Shown in pieces: positions 7,801 through 19,439 of a stretch of 64,000 nucleotides of DNA. How positions within the stretch are numbered: the stretch's first letter is position 1; each line of letters opens with the position of its first letter. The notes below the pieces were generated by a model. The model saw only the letters and a program-made list of their open reading frames with translations, was not told the DNA's origin and did not search any database. A program made the position numbers and the translations under genes. Origin of the DNA: Nakamurella alba (GTDB lineage: Bacteria; Actinomycetota; Actinomycetes; Mycobacteriales; Nakamurellaceae); the NCBI RefSeq assembly GCF_009707545.1, contig NZ_WLYK01000003.1, positions 248,001-312,000 of the forward strand, written 5' to 3'.

Positions 7801-9944
7801 GAGTGCACGACCAGCCGCCAGTCACCCAGCTCGTCCCGGAAACGCTCGACCAGCACGGTGTTCTCGTCCGGCAGCAGACCGGTCGCCTCGCGTTGCTCGC
7901 GCAGGTACGCCAGCAGGTTCTCGGTGGCGAAGGCGTCCAGACCTCCGGCACCGAGCCGCTCGCGCACCTCCGCATCAGCCCCGGTACCGATCTCCCGGAC
8001 GAACTCTCCGTGCGCGATCCCCAGCTCGGCGGGCCGCCCCAGGGTGTCGCCCTTCCAGAACGGCAGCCGGCCGGGAAGGCCGGGGGCCGGCAGCACCAGT
8101 ACCCGGTCGTGGGTGATCTCCACGATCTGCCAGGACGAGGACCCCAGCGCGAACACGTCGCCGACCCGGGACTCGTAGACCATCTCCTCGTCGAGCTCGC
8201 CGACCCGACGGCCGGCGCCCTCCTGGCCGGCGAGGAACACCCCGAACAGCCCGCGGTCCGGGATCGTGCCGCCGGAGGTCACCGCGAGGCGCTGCGCCCC
8301 GGGCCGACCGGTCAGCTCGCCGGTCACCCGGTCCCAGGTGAGCCGCGGGCGCAGCTCGGCGAACTCCTCGCTCGGGTAGCGACCGGACAGCATGTCCAGC
8401 ACCGATTCCAGCGCGACCCGGCCGAGCTGGGCGAACGGCGCCGACCGGCGGATCAGCTCGTGCAGCTCGTCGACGGTGATCGGGTCCATCGCGGTGATCG
8501 CCACGATCTGCTGGGCCAGTACGTCCAGCGGGTTGGACAGCACCGCGAGCGCCTCGATCCGGCCGGTCCGCATCCGATCGGCGACCACCGCGGCCGACAC
8601 CAGATCACCCCGGTACTTCGGGAACATCACGCCGTGACTCGGCGCGCCGACCTGGTGCCCGGCCCGGCCGATCCGCTGCAGCCCGCTGGACACCGACGGC
8701 GGTGCCTCGACCTGGACGACCAGGTCGACGGCGCCCATGTCGACGCCGAGCTCCAGCGACGACGTCGCCACCACGGCCGGCAGCCGGCCGGTCTTGAGTT
8801 CGTCCTCGATCAGCGCCCGCTGCTCCCGGGACACCGACCCGTGGTGCGCCCTCGCCAGCACCGCAGGGGCGCCACTGCTGGCACCGGACTGGGCCATGAT
8901 CTGCGCCGGCGATCCCAGCCCGGGCTCGTGCCAGGTCTCGTCCGGCAGCGCGGCCGCCGCCTGGGCCCGTTCGGCATGGATCTCGTTGAGCCGGGCGGTG
9001 AGTCGCTCGGCCAGCCTTCGCGAGTTGGCGAAGACGATGGTGGACCGGTGTGCCTCGATGAGGTCGACGACCTTCTCCTCGACATGCGGCCAGATGCTGG
9101 TCCGCTCCGGTTCCCCGGCGGCCGGGCCGGTCAGCTCACCGGTCGGTGCGCCCATCGCGCTCATGTCGGGGACCGGCACCACCACGTCGACGTCGATCTG
9201 CTTCGTGGACGGCGGCCGGACCAGGGTCACCGGGCGACCGCCGGTGAGGAACCGCCCGACCTCCTCCAGCGGCCGCACGGTGGCCGACAGGCCGATCCGC
9301 TGCGCCGGCCGCTCCAGCAGCTGGTCCAACCTGTCCAACGAGACCGCCAGATGGGCACCACGTTTCGTGCCGGCGACGGCGTGCACCTCGTCGACGATGA
9401 CCGTGTGCACCCCGGTCAACATCTCCCGCGCTCGCGAGGTGAGGAGCAGGAAGAGCGACTCCGGCGTGGTGATCAGGATGTCGGCACCGTCCCGGGCGAA
9501 CGACCGCCGGTCGCCGGCCGGGGTGTCCCCGGACCGCACGGCGACGCTGATCTCGCGGGTGCTCGTCCCGGAGCGGGCGCCGAGCTGCGCGATGCCCGTC
9601 AGCGGGGACCGCAGGTTCCGCTCGACGTCCACGGCCAGCGCCTTGATCGGCGACAGGTAGAGCACCGAGCACCGCTGCTGCGCGGTCTCCGGCACCGGCC
9701 GGGCGACCAGCCCGTCGATGGCCGAGAGGAACGCCGACAGCGTCTTCCCGGAACCGGTCGGGGCCACCACCAGGGTGTGCTCGCCCTTGCCGATGGCGTC
9801 CCAGGCGCCGGCCTGCGCCGGTGTCGGCGCGGCGAACGTGCTGGTGAACCAGTCGCGCACCAGCGGAGTGAACCGGTCGAGCGCGCCCAGGGTGCTGTCG
9901 CCGCTCCCCGCGGCGGTCCCCGGATCCTGCTCGTCGTCGATCAC
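4890..9944 (-). CDS. lhr: Giant ATP-dependent helicase Lhr
   Basis: Superfamily-2 helicase of 1684 residues that translocates 3'-5' on single-stranded DNA and is implicated in repair. Visible parts: Walker A APTGSGKT (residues 61-68), DEVH box (VDEVHAVAGTKRG), the SATVRPLEE motif, motif VI (QRIGRAGH), then the Lhr winged-helix and C-terminal domains. The GTG start at 9944 gives VIDDEQ... directly before the helicase domain; the open frame continues upstream but would overlap the divergent tetR gene. At 1684 residues it exceeds the usual roughly 1510-1540, partly because of an Ala/Ser/Gly-rich insertion near residues 1265-1295 encoded by a short tandem repeat. nei2 follows on the same strand. 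Confidence 0.93.
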   Translation of the reverse strand: MIDDEQDPGTAAGSGDSTLGALDRFTPLVRDWFTSTFAAPTPAQAGAWDAIGKGEHTLVVAPTGSGKTLSAFLSAIDGLVARPVPETAQQRCSVLYLSPIKALAVDVERNLRSPLTGIAQLGARSGTSTREISVAVRSGDTPAGDRRSFARDGADILITTPESLFLLLTSRAREMLTGVHTVIVDEVHAVAGTKRGAHLAVSLDRLDQLLERPAQRIGLSATVRPLEEVGRFLTGGRPVTLVRPPSTKQIDVDVVVPVPDMSAMGAPTGELTGPAAGEPERTSIWPHVEEKVVDLIEAHRSTIVFANSRRLAERLTARLNEIHAERAQAAAALPDETWHEPGLGSPAQIMAQSGASSGAPAVLARAHHGSVSREQRALIEDELKTGRLPAVVATSSLELGVDMGAVDLVVQVEAPPSVSSGLQRIGRAGHQVGAPSHGVMFPKYRGDLVSAAVVADRMRTGRIEALAVLSNPLDVLAQQIVAITAMDPITVDELHELIRRSAPFAQLGRVALESVLDMLSGRYPSEEFAELRPRLTWDRVTGELTGRPGAQRLAVTSGGTIPDRGLFGVFLAGQEGAGRRVGELDEEMVYESRVGDVFALGSSSWQIVEITHDRVLVLPAPGLPGRLPFWKGDTLGRPAELGIAHGEFVREIGTGADAEVRERLGAGGLDAFATENLLAYLREQREATGLLPDENTVLVERFRDELGDWRLVVHSPYGAAVHAPWALVAAARMREHYGVDVQAMHADDGIVLRLPDVEYEGDGPQVTEALVLDAETLEAEVTAEIGGSAVFASRFRECAGRALLLPRRQIGKRQPLWQQRQRASQLLEVASKYPSFPIVAEAVREVLSDVFDVPALGTLMRRIAARSVQLVEVTTQQPSPFARSLMFGYVAQYLYEGDSPLAERRAAALTVDPTLLAELLGSGDGLALRDLLDPAALASTESDLQRLSENRRARNLDEIADLLRILGPLTDEEIAARTVPEVDVAAAVEELVGTRRAIGVRIGGVARWADPTDAAVLRDALGTALPPGIAGAFLEAVPDPLGRLLSRFARTHGPFVPAEPATLFGLGQAVVLDGLRRLSGNGRVVEGEFRPLGGAPDPSRRSGTDGVREFVDAEVLRLLRRRSLAALRAEVEPVAPVTLARFVPAWNGIVAKGSRGSRQRGVDGVLRAVEQLAGAVLPASALESLILPARVAGYQPSLMDELTASGEVIWTGHGALAGDDGWVSLHLADTAPLTLPLPEKDAALGGPPDRARPPRRDAVAAVRASASAAPGTAASSSAASGAAASGAAASGSAAGGGAAVGDTLAGAAVGERAAGAATDEVPGGPDPAPQRIAEPATQHGVWHRRLLEVLSRGGAFFFRDLADGVARAAADEGGPDGAIDDASLAEVLWDLVFAGLVTGDTLAPLRARLAGGRTTHRAKRAAPTARRRTPSGLSMLSARTGRVGPQVRRTGPPHVAGRWSLLPTAETDPTVRAHALAEVLLDRHGVVTRGAVVAEEAPGGFAGVYRVLSAFEETGRVRRGYFVEGLGAAQFATTGAVDRLRGHGVDPDAAPDLAAIVLAAADPANPYGAALPWPAGDPALPDKHRPARRAGALVVLVDGEAVLFAERGGRTLLSFTDDPAVLGAGAAALAERVTSGAIGGLTVTRIDGAEVQGAGGPAVDALLAAGFSLTPRGLRIRPFAGGAG
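6061..6150. repeat. 15-base tandem repeat inside lhr
   Basis: On the + strand the unit GAAGCAGCAGCACCG is repeated with small changes four to six times. On the coding (minus) strand it yields alternating Ser-Gly-Ala-Ala-Ala blocks, a flexible linker between folded domains of Lhr. The unit length is a multiple of three, so copy-number changes would keep the frame. Confidence 0.8.
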
Positions 9945-10006
9945 CCGGCCATTGTCCGCGAGACCACCGACAGTGGCCGATCGGGCGGTGTGACACATCC
10001 GACTGA

Positions 10007-12430
<2,424 letters not shown>

Positions 12431-12456
12431 TCCGAAGGATCTCCGGACCTGATCAC

Positions 12457-12488
12457 CTCGGCCCCGCGACCTCGGTCGCGGGGCCGAG
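12457..12488 (+). terminator. Hairpin terminator after the efflux operon
   Basis: A perfect 14-base-pair stem, CTCGGCCCCGCGAC (12457-12470) and its complement (12475-12488), closes a CTCG tetraloop 26 bases after the MFS stop. There is no T-run, as is common for GC-rich actinobacterial terminators. Confidence 0.8.
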
Positions 12489-12545
12489 TGCTGTCAGCGA
12501 TCCTCGACGGGCCTGCCGGAGAGAGGACCACCCAGCCGGCACATC

Positions 12546-12583
12546 CGGGACCATTTCCCTCGGCCACCGACGGATTCGGTCCC
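12546..12583. repeat. Dispersed intergenic repeat, copy 2
   Basis: Second copy of the 38-base element at 4782, differing at five positions. It lies in the 345-base interval between the efflux terminator and the next tetR gene. Apart from this element and the operator at 12801, I see nothing coding in 12489-12833. Confidence 0.6.
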
Positions 12584-12800
12584 GAAGTCCACATGCCGCC
12601 CGGCCCATCCCAGATCCGTTGCCGTCAGCCTCGTTGCACGTGGCCCACCGCAACGGATCTGCTGATCGGCGCCGACCCGACCCACCCGCAGAGGTTGCTC
12701 CACCCGCCGACCGCGACCCGACGCCCGGCGGCGACCAACCGCCCCGCCCTACCGCCACACCCCCGGAACCGGACACTCAGCCGGCGGCGAAAAAGTGTTG

Positions 12801-12818
12801 TGAGTGAGTACTCACTCA
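12801..12818. promoter_or_regulatory. 18-bp palindromic TetR operator
   Basis: TGAGTGAGTACTCACTCA is a perfect 18-base palindrome ending 15 bases before the ATG of the downstream TetR gene. Sequences of this TGAGTGA/TCACTCA form are recognised by many AcrR-type repressors, so autoregulation is likely. Confidence 0.75.
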
Positions 12819-12833
12819 GCTACTCTCCCTGGC

Positions 12834-13466
12834 ATGCAGGAATCCACCGTCGCCGCGCCGAAGGGCACCGCCCGTCCGGGCGGGCGTGCGGCACCCCTAC
12901 CGGTGGAGCAGCGGCGGGCGGCGATCATCGCCGCGGCGATCCCGCTGATCACCAGGGACGGCGCCGCGGTCAGCACGAAGTCGATCGCGGAGGCGGCGGG
13001 CATCGCCGAGGGCACGCTGTTCCGCGCCTTCCAGGACAAGGACACGCTGATCCGCGCGGTCGTCGAGTCCGTGTTCGACCCCGCCCCCACCTTCGCCGCC
13101 CTCTCCGGGATCGACCGTGATGCGCCCTACCCGGACCGGATGACGGCCGTGGTGGACATCCTGCGCGAGCGGCTGGCGCAGGTCTGGACCTTGCTCGGCG
13201 CGCTGCGCATGCTCGGCCCGCCGGAGCCGCAGTCCGGCCGCCGCTGGACCCAGCCGAAGTTGTCCGACGAGTCGATGAACGCGGTGATCCGCGAGATCCT
13301 CGAGCCGCCCAGCGGTTTCCTGCGGTTCGACGCGGAGTACGTGACCCGGGTGCTGCAGATGTTCGTCTTCGCCGGCACCAACCAGCGGATCACCAACGGC
13401 CACCCGATGGAGACCGCCGACATCGTCTCGATCCTGCTCGACGGGGTCCGCGCGCACTCCCCCTGA
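12834..13466 (+). CDS. TetR/AcrR-family regulator next to the ABC exporter
   Basis: Repressor of 210 residues with an N-terminal helix-turn-helix (TKSIAEAAGIAEGTLFRAFQ, then DKDTLI). I chose ATG 12834 because the longer frame starting at GTG 12804 would begin inside the 18-base palindromic operator. It lies 400 bases upstream of the two ABC-exporter genes on the same strand, an arrangement seen for TetR-controlled multidrug ABC exporters, so it probably regulates them. The ligand domain ends in the common DIVSILLDGVR helix. Inference: represses itself and, through read-through or a second site, the exporter. Confidence 0.88.
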   Translation: MQESTVAAPKGTARPGGRAAPLPVEQRRAAIIAAAIPLITRDGAAVSTKSIAEAAGIAEGTLFRAFQDKDTLIRAVVESVFDPAPTFAALSGIDRDAPYPDRMTAVVDILRERLAQVWTLLGALRMLGPPEPQSGRRWTQPKLSDESMNAVIREILEPPSGFLRFDAEYVTRVLQMFVFAGTNQRITNGHPMETADIVSILLDGVRAHSP

Positions 13467-13866
13467 TCCGGTCCCGCCGGCCCCGCGGGCCGGGCACAAC
13501 TCCACATACGCTGCCGCCGGCAGGATTCCGACTGAGCCGCCCGGCCGATCCGGATCGCCGCTGATCGACTCTGCTGCGACAACCCGTCAACAGCCGATCC
13601 GCCGGCACCCGCCCACCGCCGATCCGGTCGGCACGCACCGCCGACGACGACGCGGCCACCCGCCACCACCGCCGCTACAACGCCGGACAGTCACCGGCTC
13701 CACCCACCGGCCCATCACCGCCGCCCACAGGCCACCACCGTCGCCGCTCCACCACCGCCCGACAGCGTCGAGGCACCGGCCGGACCACCGCAGAGCACCA
13801 CCCTTCCGCCGCCCGCAGCACAACGACCACGACCCGCCGCATTCCGCAGCAACCCCGGGGAGAACC
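13467..13866 (+). other. C-rich, G-poor leader before the ABC exporter
   Basis: No gene is supported in these 400 bases. From about 13590 to 13850 the + strand is strongly biased to C over G, with many CCACC, CCGCC and ACCACC runs and few self-complementary stretches. A transcript of such composition would be poorly structured and is the kind of sequence Rho loads on. A good Shine-Dalgarno (GGGGAG) precedes the ATG at 13867. Confidence 0.5.
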
Positions 13867-15600
13867 ATGCTCGTCCGCCTGCTCCGCACCTACCTGCGCC
13901 CCTACGCCGGCGCCCTGACCGTGGTGATCGTGCTCCAGCTGATCGGCACGATCGCCTCGCTGTACCTGCCCAGCCTCAACGCCGACATCATCGACAAGGG
14001 CGTCGCCCTCGGCGATTCCGGCTACATCGTGTCCCGCGGCGGGCTGATGCTCGCCGTCAGCCTGGTGCAGATCGTCTGCTCGATCGCCGCGGTCTGGTTC
14101 GGCGCGCGCACCGCCATGGGTTTCGGCCGCGACGTCCGGGCGGCGATCTTCCACCGCGTCGGCCGGTTCTCCGAGCGCGAGCTGAACCAGTTCGGCGCCC
14201 CGTCGCTGATCACCCGCAACACCAACGACGTGCAGCAGGTGCAGATGCTGGTGCTGATGACCTGCACCCTGCTGGTCGCGGCGCCGATCATGTGCATCGG
14301 CGGCGTCTTCATGGCGCTGAACGAGGATGCCGGTCTGTCCTGGCTGCTGCTGGTCAGCGTGCCGGTGCTGGTGATCGCGATCGGCTCCATCGTGATCCGG
14401 ATGGTGCCGCAGTTCCGGCTCATGCAGACCCGGATCGACGCGATCAACCGGGTGCTGCGGGAGCAGATCACCGGCATCCGGGTGGTCCGCGCGTTCGTCC
14501 GAGAGCCCTGGGAGACAGAGCGTTTCGCGAAGGCGAACCAGGACGTCACGCAGACCGCGCTGCGTGCCGGACGGCTGCAGGCGCTCATGTTCCCGACCGT
14601 GATGCTGGTGCTCAACGTGTCGTCGGTGGCCATCCTCTGGTTCGGCGGGCACCGGGTGGACGACGCGCAGATCGAGGTCGGATCGCTGATGGCGTTCCTG
14701 TCCTACATGATGCAGATCCTCATGTCGGTCATGATGGCGACCTTCATGGCGGTGATGGTCCCGCGCGCCGCGGTGTGCGCCGAGCGCATCGAGGAGGTGC
14801 TCGGCACCGAGAGCTCCGTCGCCCCGCCGGAGCACCCGCAGCGCCGCGCCACCACCGCGGGGGAGGTCACCTTCGACCACGTCAGCTTCGGCTACCCCGG
14901 GGCGAGCACACCGGTGCTGCAGGACATCTCGTTCACCGCCACGCCCGGCACCACCACCGCGGTGATCGGCTCCACCGGTGCCGGCAAGACCACGCTGATC
15001 TCGCTGATCCCCAGACTCTTCGACGTCACCGGCGGCGCCGTCCGGCTCGACGGGGTGGACGTCAAGGACCTGGCCCCGGACGACCTCTGGTCCTCCATCG
15101 GCCTCGTCCCGCAGCGCCCGTACCTGTTCTCCGGCACCGTCGCGAGCAACCTGCGGCACGGGAACCCGGACGCCACCGACGACGAGCTGTGGGCCGCGCT
15201 GCGCATCGCCCAGGCCGAGGATTTCATCCGCGAGATGCCCGAACAGCTCGAGACCCCGGTCGCCCAGGGCGGCACCAGCGTGTCCGGCGGGCAGCGGCAG
15301 CGGCTGGCCATCGCCCGCGCCCTGGTCCGGACGCCGTCGGTCTATCTGTTCGACGACTCCTTCTCCGCACTGGATCTCACCACCGACGCCCGACTACGGG
15401 CCGCGCTGAAACCGGTCACCCGGACCGCGACGGTGATCATCGTGGCGCAGCGGGTGTCCACCGTGCTGGACGCCGACCGGATCGTGGTGCTGGAGGACGG
15501 GATCGTCGTCGGCACCGGCACCCATGCCGAGTTGCTGGAGCACTGCCCGACCTACGTCGAGATCGTGGAATCCCAGCTGGCGGCGGAGGTGTCGGCATGA
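13867..15600 (+). CDS. ABC exporter half-transporter, degenerate-site subunit
   Basis: Fused membrane-ATPase protein of 577 residues. Six membrane helices occupy about residues 1-320; the nucleotide domain has Walker [10 protein letters not shown] (about 366-374), Q-loop VPQRPYLF, signature VSGGQRQR (about 472) and Walker [13 protein letters not shown]. The position after the Walker B Asp is Asp rather than the catalytic Glu, the hallmark of the non-hydrolysing site in heterodimeric exporters such as BmrCD or TM287/288. Its stop overlaps the start of the partner gene (ATGA), consistent with one-to-one production. Likely exports drugs or lipids; the substrate is unknown. Confidence 0.93.
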   Translation: MLVRLLRTYLRPYAGALTVVIVLQLIGTIASLYLPSLNADIIDKGVALGDSGYIVSRGGLMLAVSLVQIVCSIAAVWFGARTAMGFGRDVRAAIFHRVGRFSERELNQFGAPSLITRNTNDVQQVQMLVLMTCTLLVAAPIMCIGGVFMALNEDAGLSWLLLVSVPVLVIAIGSIVIRMVPQFRLMQTRIDAINRVLREQITGIRVVRAFVREPWETERFAKANQDVTQTALRAGRLQALMFPTVMLVLNVSSVAILWFGGHRVDDAQIEVGSLMAFLSYMMQILMSVMMATFMAVMVPRAAVCAERIEEVLGTESSVAPPEHPQRRATTAGEVTFDHVSFGYPGASTPVLQDISFTATPGTTTAVIGSTGAGKTTLISLIPRLFDVTGGAVRLDGVDVKDLAPDDLWSSIGLVPQRPYLFSGTVASNLRHGNPDATDDELWAALRIAQAEDFIREMPEQLETPVAQGGTSVSGGQRQRLAIARALVRTPSVYLFDDSFSALDLTTDARLRAALKPVTRTATVIIVAQRVSTVLDADRIVVLEDGIVVGTGTHAELLEHCPTYVEIVESQLAAEVSA

Positions 15601-17612
15601 CCCGCCCCGGAGCAGGAACAGGAACAGGAACAGCAGCAGGTCGCTCCGAGGAGGACCGGAAGACGATCCGGTCCAACTCCGGCGGCCCGCGGGGCGGTGG
15701 CCCGTTCGCGAACGCCGGCATGCCGACCGAGGAGTCCTTGAACTTCGGCCCTTCCGCCCGCCGGCTGCTCGGCCGGCTGGCCCCGGAACGGGTCGGGTTG
15801 GTGGTGGTGACGCTGCTCGCGATCGCCGGGGTGGCCTTCTCGGTGATCGGCCCGAAGATCCTCGGCAACGCCACCGACACCATCTTCGAAGGGGTGATCG
15901 GGTCCCGGTTCCCGGCCGGGCTCACCCAGCAGCAGGCGATCGACGAGGCCCGCGCCGCCGGGAACGACACCTACGCCGACCTGCTGTCCGGGATGACGCT
16001 GATCCCCGGCCAGGGCGTCGATTTCGGCGAACTGGGCCGCATCCTGCTGCTCGCCCTCGGGCTCTACCTGGCCTCCTCGCTGTTCACCTGGATCCAGGCC
16101 TACGTGCTCAACGGGATCGTGCAGCGGGTGATCTACCGGCTGCGCGCCGACGTCGAGTCCAAGCTGCACCGGATGCCGCTGGCCTACTTCGACCGGCAGC
16201 AGCGCGGCGAGGTGCTCAGCCGGGTCACCAACGACATCGACAACATCTCGCAGTCGTTGCAGCAGACGCTGTCCCAGCTGCTGATCTCGCTGCTGACGGT
16301 GGTCGGGGTGGTGGTGATGATGTTCGTCATCTCGCCGCTGCTGGCCCTGATCGCGCTGATCGCCGTGCCGCTGTCCTTCGTCGTCACGGCGCAGGTCGCG
16401 AAGCGGTCGCAGAAGATGTTCGTCGCGCAGTGGCGGCACACCGGCGCGCTCAACGGCCAGATCGAGGAGGCCTTCACCGGGCACAGCCTGGTCAAGGTGT
16501 TCGGCCGGCAGCCGGAGGTGGAGGCGGCGTTCGGCGCGAAGAACGAGGAGCTGTACAAGGCCTCGTTCGGCGCCCAGTTCGTCTCCGGGATCATCACGCC
16601 GTCGATGATGTTCATCGGGAACCTCACCTACGTCTTCATCGCCGTGGTCGGCGGCCTGCGGGTGGCCACCGGCGCGATCACCATCGGCGACGTACAGGCC
16701 TTCATCCAGTACTCGCGGCAGTTCACCCAGCCGCTCACCCAGGTCGCGTCGATGGCCAACGTGCTGCAGTCCGGGGTCGCCTCCGCGGAGCGGGTGTTCG
16801 AGCTGCTGGACGAGCCCGAGCAGACCCCGGACCCGGAGCACCCGGCCGCCGTCACCGGTACCGAGGGCCGGGTCGCCTTCGAGGACGTCTCGTTCCGCTA
16901 CCGCCCGGACCAGCCGCTGATCGAGGACCTGTCGCTGGTCGCCGAACCCGGCCAGACCGTGGCCATCGTCGGGCCCACCGGGGCCGGCAAGACCACCCTG
17001 GTCAACCTGATCATGCGGTTCTACGAGATCGACGGCGGCCGCATCACCCTGGACGGCGTCGACACCCGCGACCTCACCCGCGACGCGCTGCGGTCCCGGA
17101 TCGGCATGGTGCTGCAGGACACCTGGCTGTTCGGCGGCACCATCCGCGACAACATCGGCTACGGCAACCCGGACGCCACCGAGGAGCAGATCCTGGATGC
17201 CGCCCGGGCCACCTACGTCGACCGGTTCGTCCACTCGCTGCCGGACGGCTACGACACGGTGATCGACGAGGAGGGCAGCAACGTCTCGGCCGGCGAGAAG
17301 CAGCTGATCACCATCGCCCGGGCGTTCCTGGCCGACCCGGCGCTGCTGATCCTCGACGAGGCGACCAGCTCGGTGGACACCCGGACCGAGCTGCTGGTGC
17401 AGCACGCGATGGCGGCGCTGCGCAGCGACCGGACCAGCTTCGTGATCGCGCACCGGCTCTCCACCATCCGGGACGCCGACCTGATCCTGGTGATGGAGGA
17501 CGGTCACATCGTCGAGCAGGGCGACCACGAGCACCTGCTGGCCGCCGACGGCGCCTATGCCCGGCTCTACCGTTCGCAGTTCGCCGCCGGTTCCGCGGCC
17601 ACCACCGGCTGA
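15597..17612 (+). CDS. ABC exporter half-transporter, catalytic subunit
   Basis: Partner half-transporter of 671 residues. A Gly/Thr-rich, charged N-terminal extension of about 45 residues, partly encoded by GGAACA repeats, precedes six membrane helices. The first periplasmic loop is long (about residues 90-130). The nucleotide domain has Walker [10 protein letters not shown] (about 459-467), Q-loop VLQDTWLF, signature NVSAGEKQL and canonical Walker [13 protein letters not shown] with the catalytic Glu. The unusual signature (SAGEKQ in place of SGGQ) would face its partner's Walker A site. ATG 15597 overlaps the upstream stop. Together the two genes form a heterodimeric exporter. Confidence 0.93.
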   Translation: MTRPGAGTGTGTAAGRSEEDRKTIRSNSGGPRGGGPFANAGMPTEESLNFGPSARRLLGRLAPERVGLVVVTLLAIAGVAFSVIGPKILGNATDTIFEGVIGSRFPAGLTQQQAIDEARAAGNDTYADLLSGMTLIPGQGVDFGELGRILLLALGLYLASSLFTWIQAYVLNGIVQRVIYRLRADVESKLHRMPLAYFDRQQRGEVLSRVTNDIDNISQSLQQTLSQLLISLLTVVGVVVMMFVISPLLALIALIAVPLSFVVTAQVAKRSQKMFVAQWRHTGALNGQIEEAFTGHSLVKVFGRQPEVEAAFGAKNEELYKASFGAQFVSGIITPSMMFIGNLTYVFIAVVGGLRVATGAITIGDVQAFIQYSRQFTQPLTQVASMANVLQSGVASAERVFELLDEPEQTPDPEHPAAVTGTEGRVAFEDVSFRYRPDQPLIEDLSLVAEPGQTVAIVGPTGAGKTTLVNLIMRFYEIDGGRITLDGVDTRDLTRDALRSRIGMVLQDTWLFGGTIRDNIGYGNPDATEEQILDAARATYVDRFVHSLPDGYDTVIDEEGSNVSAGEKQLITIARAFLADPALLILDEATSSVDTRTELLVQHAMAALRSDRTSFVIAHRLSTIRDADLILVMEDGHIVEQGDHEHLLAADGAYARLYRSQFAAGSAATTG

Positions 17613-17656
17613 CCCGGCCCGGCACGGGCCCGACCCCCGACGACCAACCCGCAAAA

Positions 17657-17698
17657 GACCTTCCCGTGATGCACGGCACACCGCATCGCGGGAAGGTC
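17657..17698. terminator. Long hairpin after the ABC exporter operon
   Basis: GACCTTCCCGTGATGC (17657-17672) pairs with GCATCGCGGGAAGGTC (17683-17698): 16 base pairs with one G-U, ten-base loop. Four A bases precede it on the + strand, so on the minus strand the hairpin is followed by a T-run. It can end the exporter transcript and could also stop antisense transcription. Confidence 0.8.
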
Positions 17699-17897
17699 GG
17701 CGCTGGTCAGCAGGGGTACGAGGGTGACGTGGCGGAACCCACACCGGGTCCGGGGTTGATCATCGACCGGGCACCGGGCAGTGGTCCTACCGTGGTCGGA
17801 TCGGTCGTCCCCGATCATGTCCCGGCCCGGCCGAAGGGCCGCTCGGGAGCAGTCGGAAACCGGCGGCCGCCCTGCTGCATCGTCGCACGGAGATGTC

Positions 17898-19439
17898 ATG
17901 ACCGATCCCGGACACGCCCGCCCCGCCGTCGACCCGCACGTGGTCCCCGCGCCCTGGGTGACCACCACCGACGTCGTCCTGGTGGGTGGCGGCATCATGT
18001 CCGCGACCCTGGGCACGCTCCTCTCGGAGCTGCAGCCGAACTGGTCGATCACCGTGCTGGAGAGCCTGGACAGCATCGCCCAGGAGTCCTCCGACGCCTG
18101 GAACAACGCCGGCACCGGCCACGCCGCCCTGTGCGAGCTGAACTACACCCCGCAGCGGCCCGACGGGTCGATCGACGTCTCGAAGGCGCTGCAGGTCAAC
18201 GAGTGGTTCCAGCTGTCCCGGCAGCTGTGGTCCTCGCTGGTCGACTCCGGCCGGCTGGCGGACCCGGGCCAGTTCCTGCGCCCGATCCCGCACCTGAGCC
18301 TGGTGTTCGGCGACGACGTCGACTACCTCCGCAAGCGGCACGAGGCGCTCGCCCCGCACCCGCTGTTCCAGGGCATGGAGTTCAGCACCGACCCGTCGAC
18401 GCTGGCCGACTGGATGCCGCTGGTGATGAAGGGCCGCGATCCCGGCGCGCCGGTCGCCGCCACCCGCGCCGAAGGCGGCACCGACGTCAACTTCGGCCAG
18501 CTCACCCGGCTGCTCTTCGACGAGCTCACCGCCCGCGGCACCGACCTGCGGCTGGGCCAGCGGGTCACCGAGCTGCGCCGGCTCGAGAACGGCAACTGGG
18601 GCGTGCTCGCCGAGGACACCCGCACCGGGCGCAAGACGCTGGTCTCGGCCCCGTTCGTGTTCCTGGGCAGCGGCGGCGGCGCTCTCCCGCTGCTGCAGTC
18701 CAGCGGTATCCCGGAGGCCCGTGGGTTCGGCGGGTTCCCGGTCAGCGGCCAGTTCCTGCGCTGCACCGATCCGGCGATCATCGAGCAGCACCACGCCAAG
18801 GTCTACGGCAAGGCCGCTGTCGGCGCCCCGCCGATGTCGGTACCGCACCTGGACACCCGCTGGGTGGACGGCGCCCCGTCACTGCTGTTCGGCCCGTACG
18901 CCGGCTTCTCCCCCAAGTTCCTGAAGAACGGGTCCATCTTCGACCTGCCCGCCTCCGTGCGGGGCAACAACCTGGCGCCGATGCTCGACGTCGCCCGCGG
19001 CAACCTGGATCTCATCAAGTACCTGGTCGGCGAGGTCGCCCAGACCAGCAGCGGCCGGCTCGGCGCGCTGCGCGAGTTCGTGCCGACCGCGCAGTCCGGC
19101 GACTGGGAGCTGATCACCGCCGGCCAGCGCGTGCAGATCATCAAGAAGGGTGCCGACGGCAAGGGCACCCTGCAGTTCGGCACCGAGGTCGTCTCCGCGG
19201 CGGACGGCAGCATCGCCGCCCTGCTCGGCGCCTCCCCCGGTGCCTCCTCGGCGGTCGACATCATGTTCACCGTGCTGCGCCGCTGCTTCCCCGGCCGGAT
19301 GGACGCATGGACCTCGCGGCTCACCGAGCTGGTACCGTCCTTCGGTCGCACCCTCGACGACGACCCGAAGCTGCTCGCCGAGCTCACCGACTGGAGCGAC
19401 CGCACCCTGCAGCTGCGCTCCGCGCAGACCGTCGCCTGA
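17898..19439 (+). CDS. mqo: Malate:quinone oxidoreductase
   Basis: Membrane-associated FAD enzyme of the citric-acid cycle that oxidises malate to oxaloacetate and passes electrons to quinone. The 513-residue length suits the family. FAD binding is shown by VVLVGGGIMSATLG near residues 26-39, followed by the family-specific ESSDAWNNAGTGHAALCELNYTP region. Further Mqo segments include GGTDVNFGQLTR and RWVDGAPSLLFGPYAGFSPKFL. ATG 17898 is preceded by GGAG; a longer frame to 17781 lacks homology. It stands alone between two hairpins (17657 and 19484). Confidence 0.95.
   Translation: MTDPGHARPAVDPHVVPAPWVTTTDVVLVGGGIMSATLGTLLSELQPNWSITVLESLDSIAQESSDAWNNAGTGHAALCELNYTPQRPDGSIDVSKALQVNEWFQLSRQLWSSLVDSGRLADPGQFLRPIPHLSLVFGDDVDYLRKRHEALAPHPLFQGMEFSTDPSTLADWMPLVMKGRDPGAPVAATRAEGGTDVNFGQLTRLLFDELTARGTDLRLGQRVTELRRLENGNWGVLAEDTRTGRKTLVSAPFVFLGSGGGALPLLQSSGIPEARGFGGFPVSGQFLRCTDPAIIEQHHAKVYGKAAVGAPPMSVPHLDTRWVDGAPSLLFGPYAGFSPKFLKNGSIFDLPASVRGNNLAPMLDVARGNLDLIKYLVGEVAQTSSGRLGALREFVPTAQSGDWELITAGQRVQIIKKGADGKGTLQFGTEVVSAADGSIAALLGASPGASSAVDIMFTVLRRCFPGRMDAWTSRLTELVPSFGRTLDDDPKLLAELTDWSDRTLQLRSAQTVA

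Noticed and set aside
13587-13889. Gly/Arg/Trp-rich minus-strand ORF in the ABC leader
   Set aside because: Composition follows from the C-rich + strand tract; no homology or ribosome-binding site.
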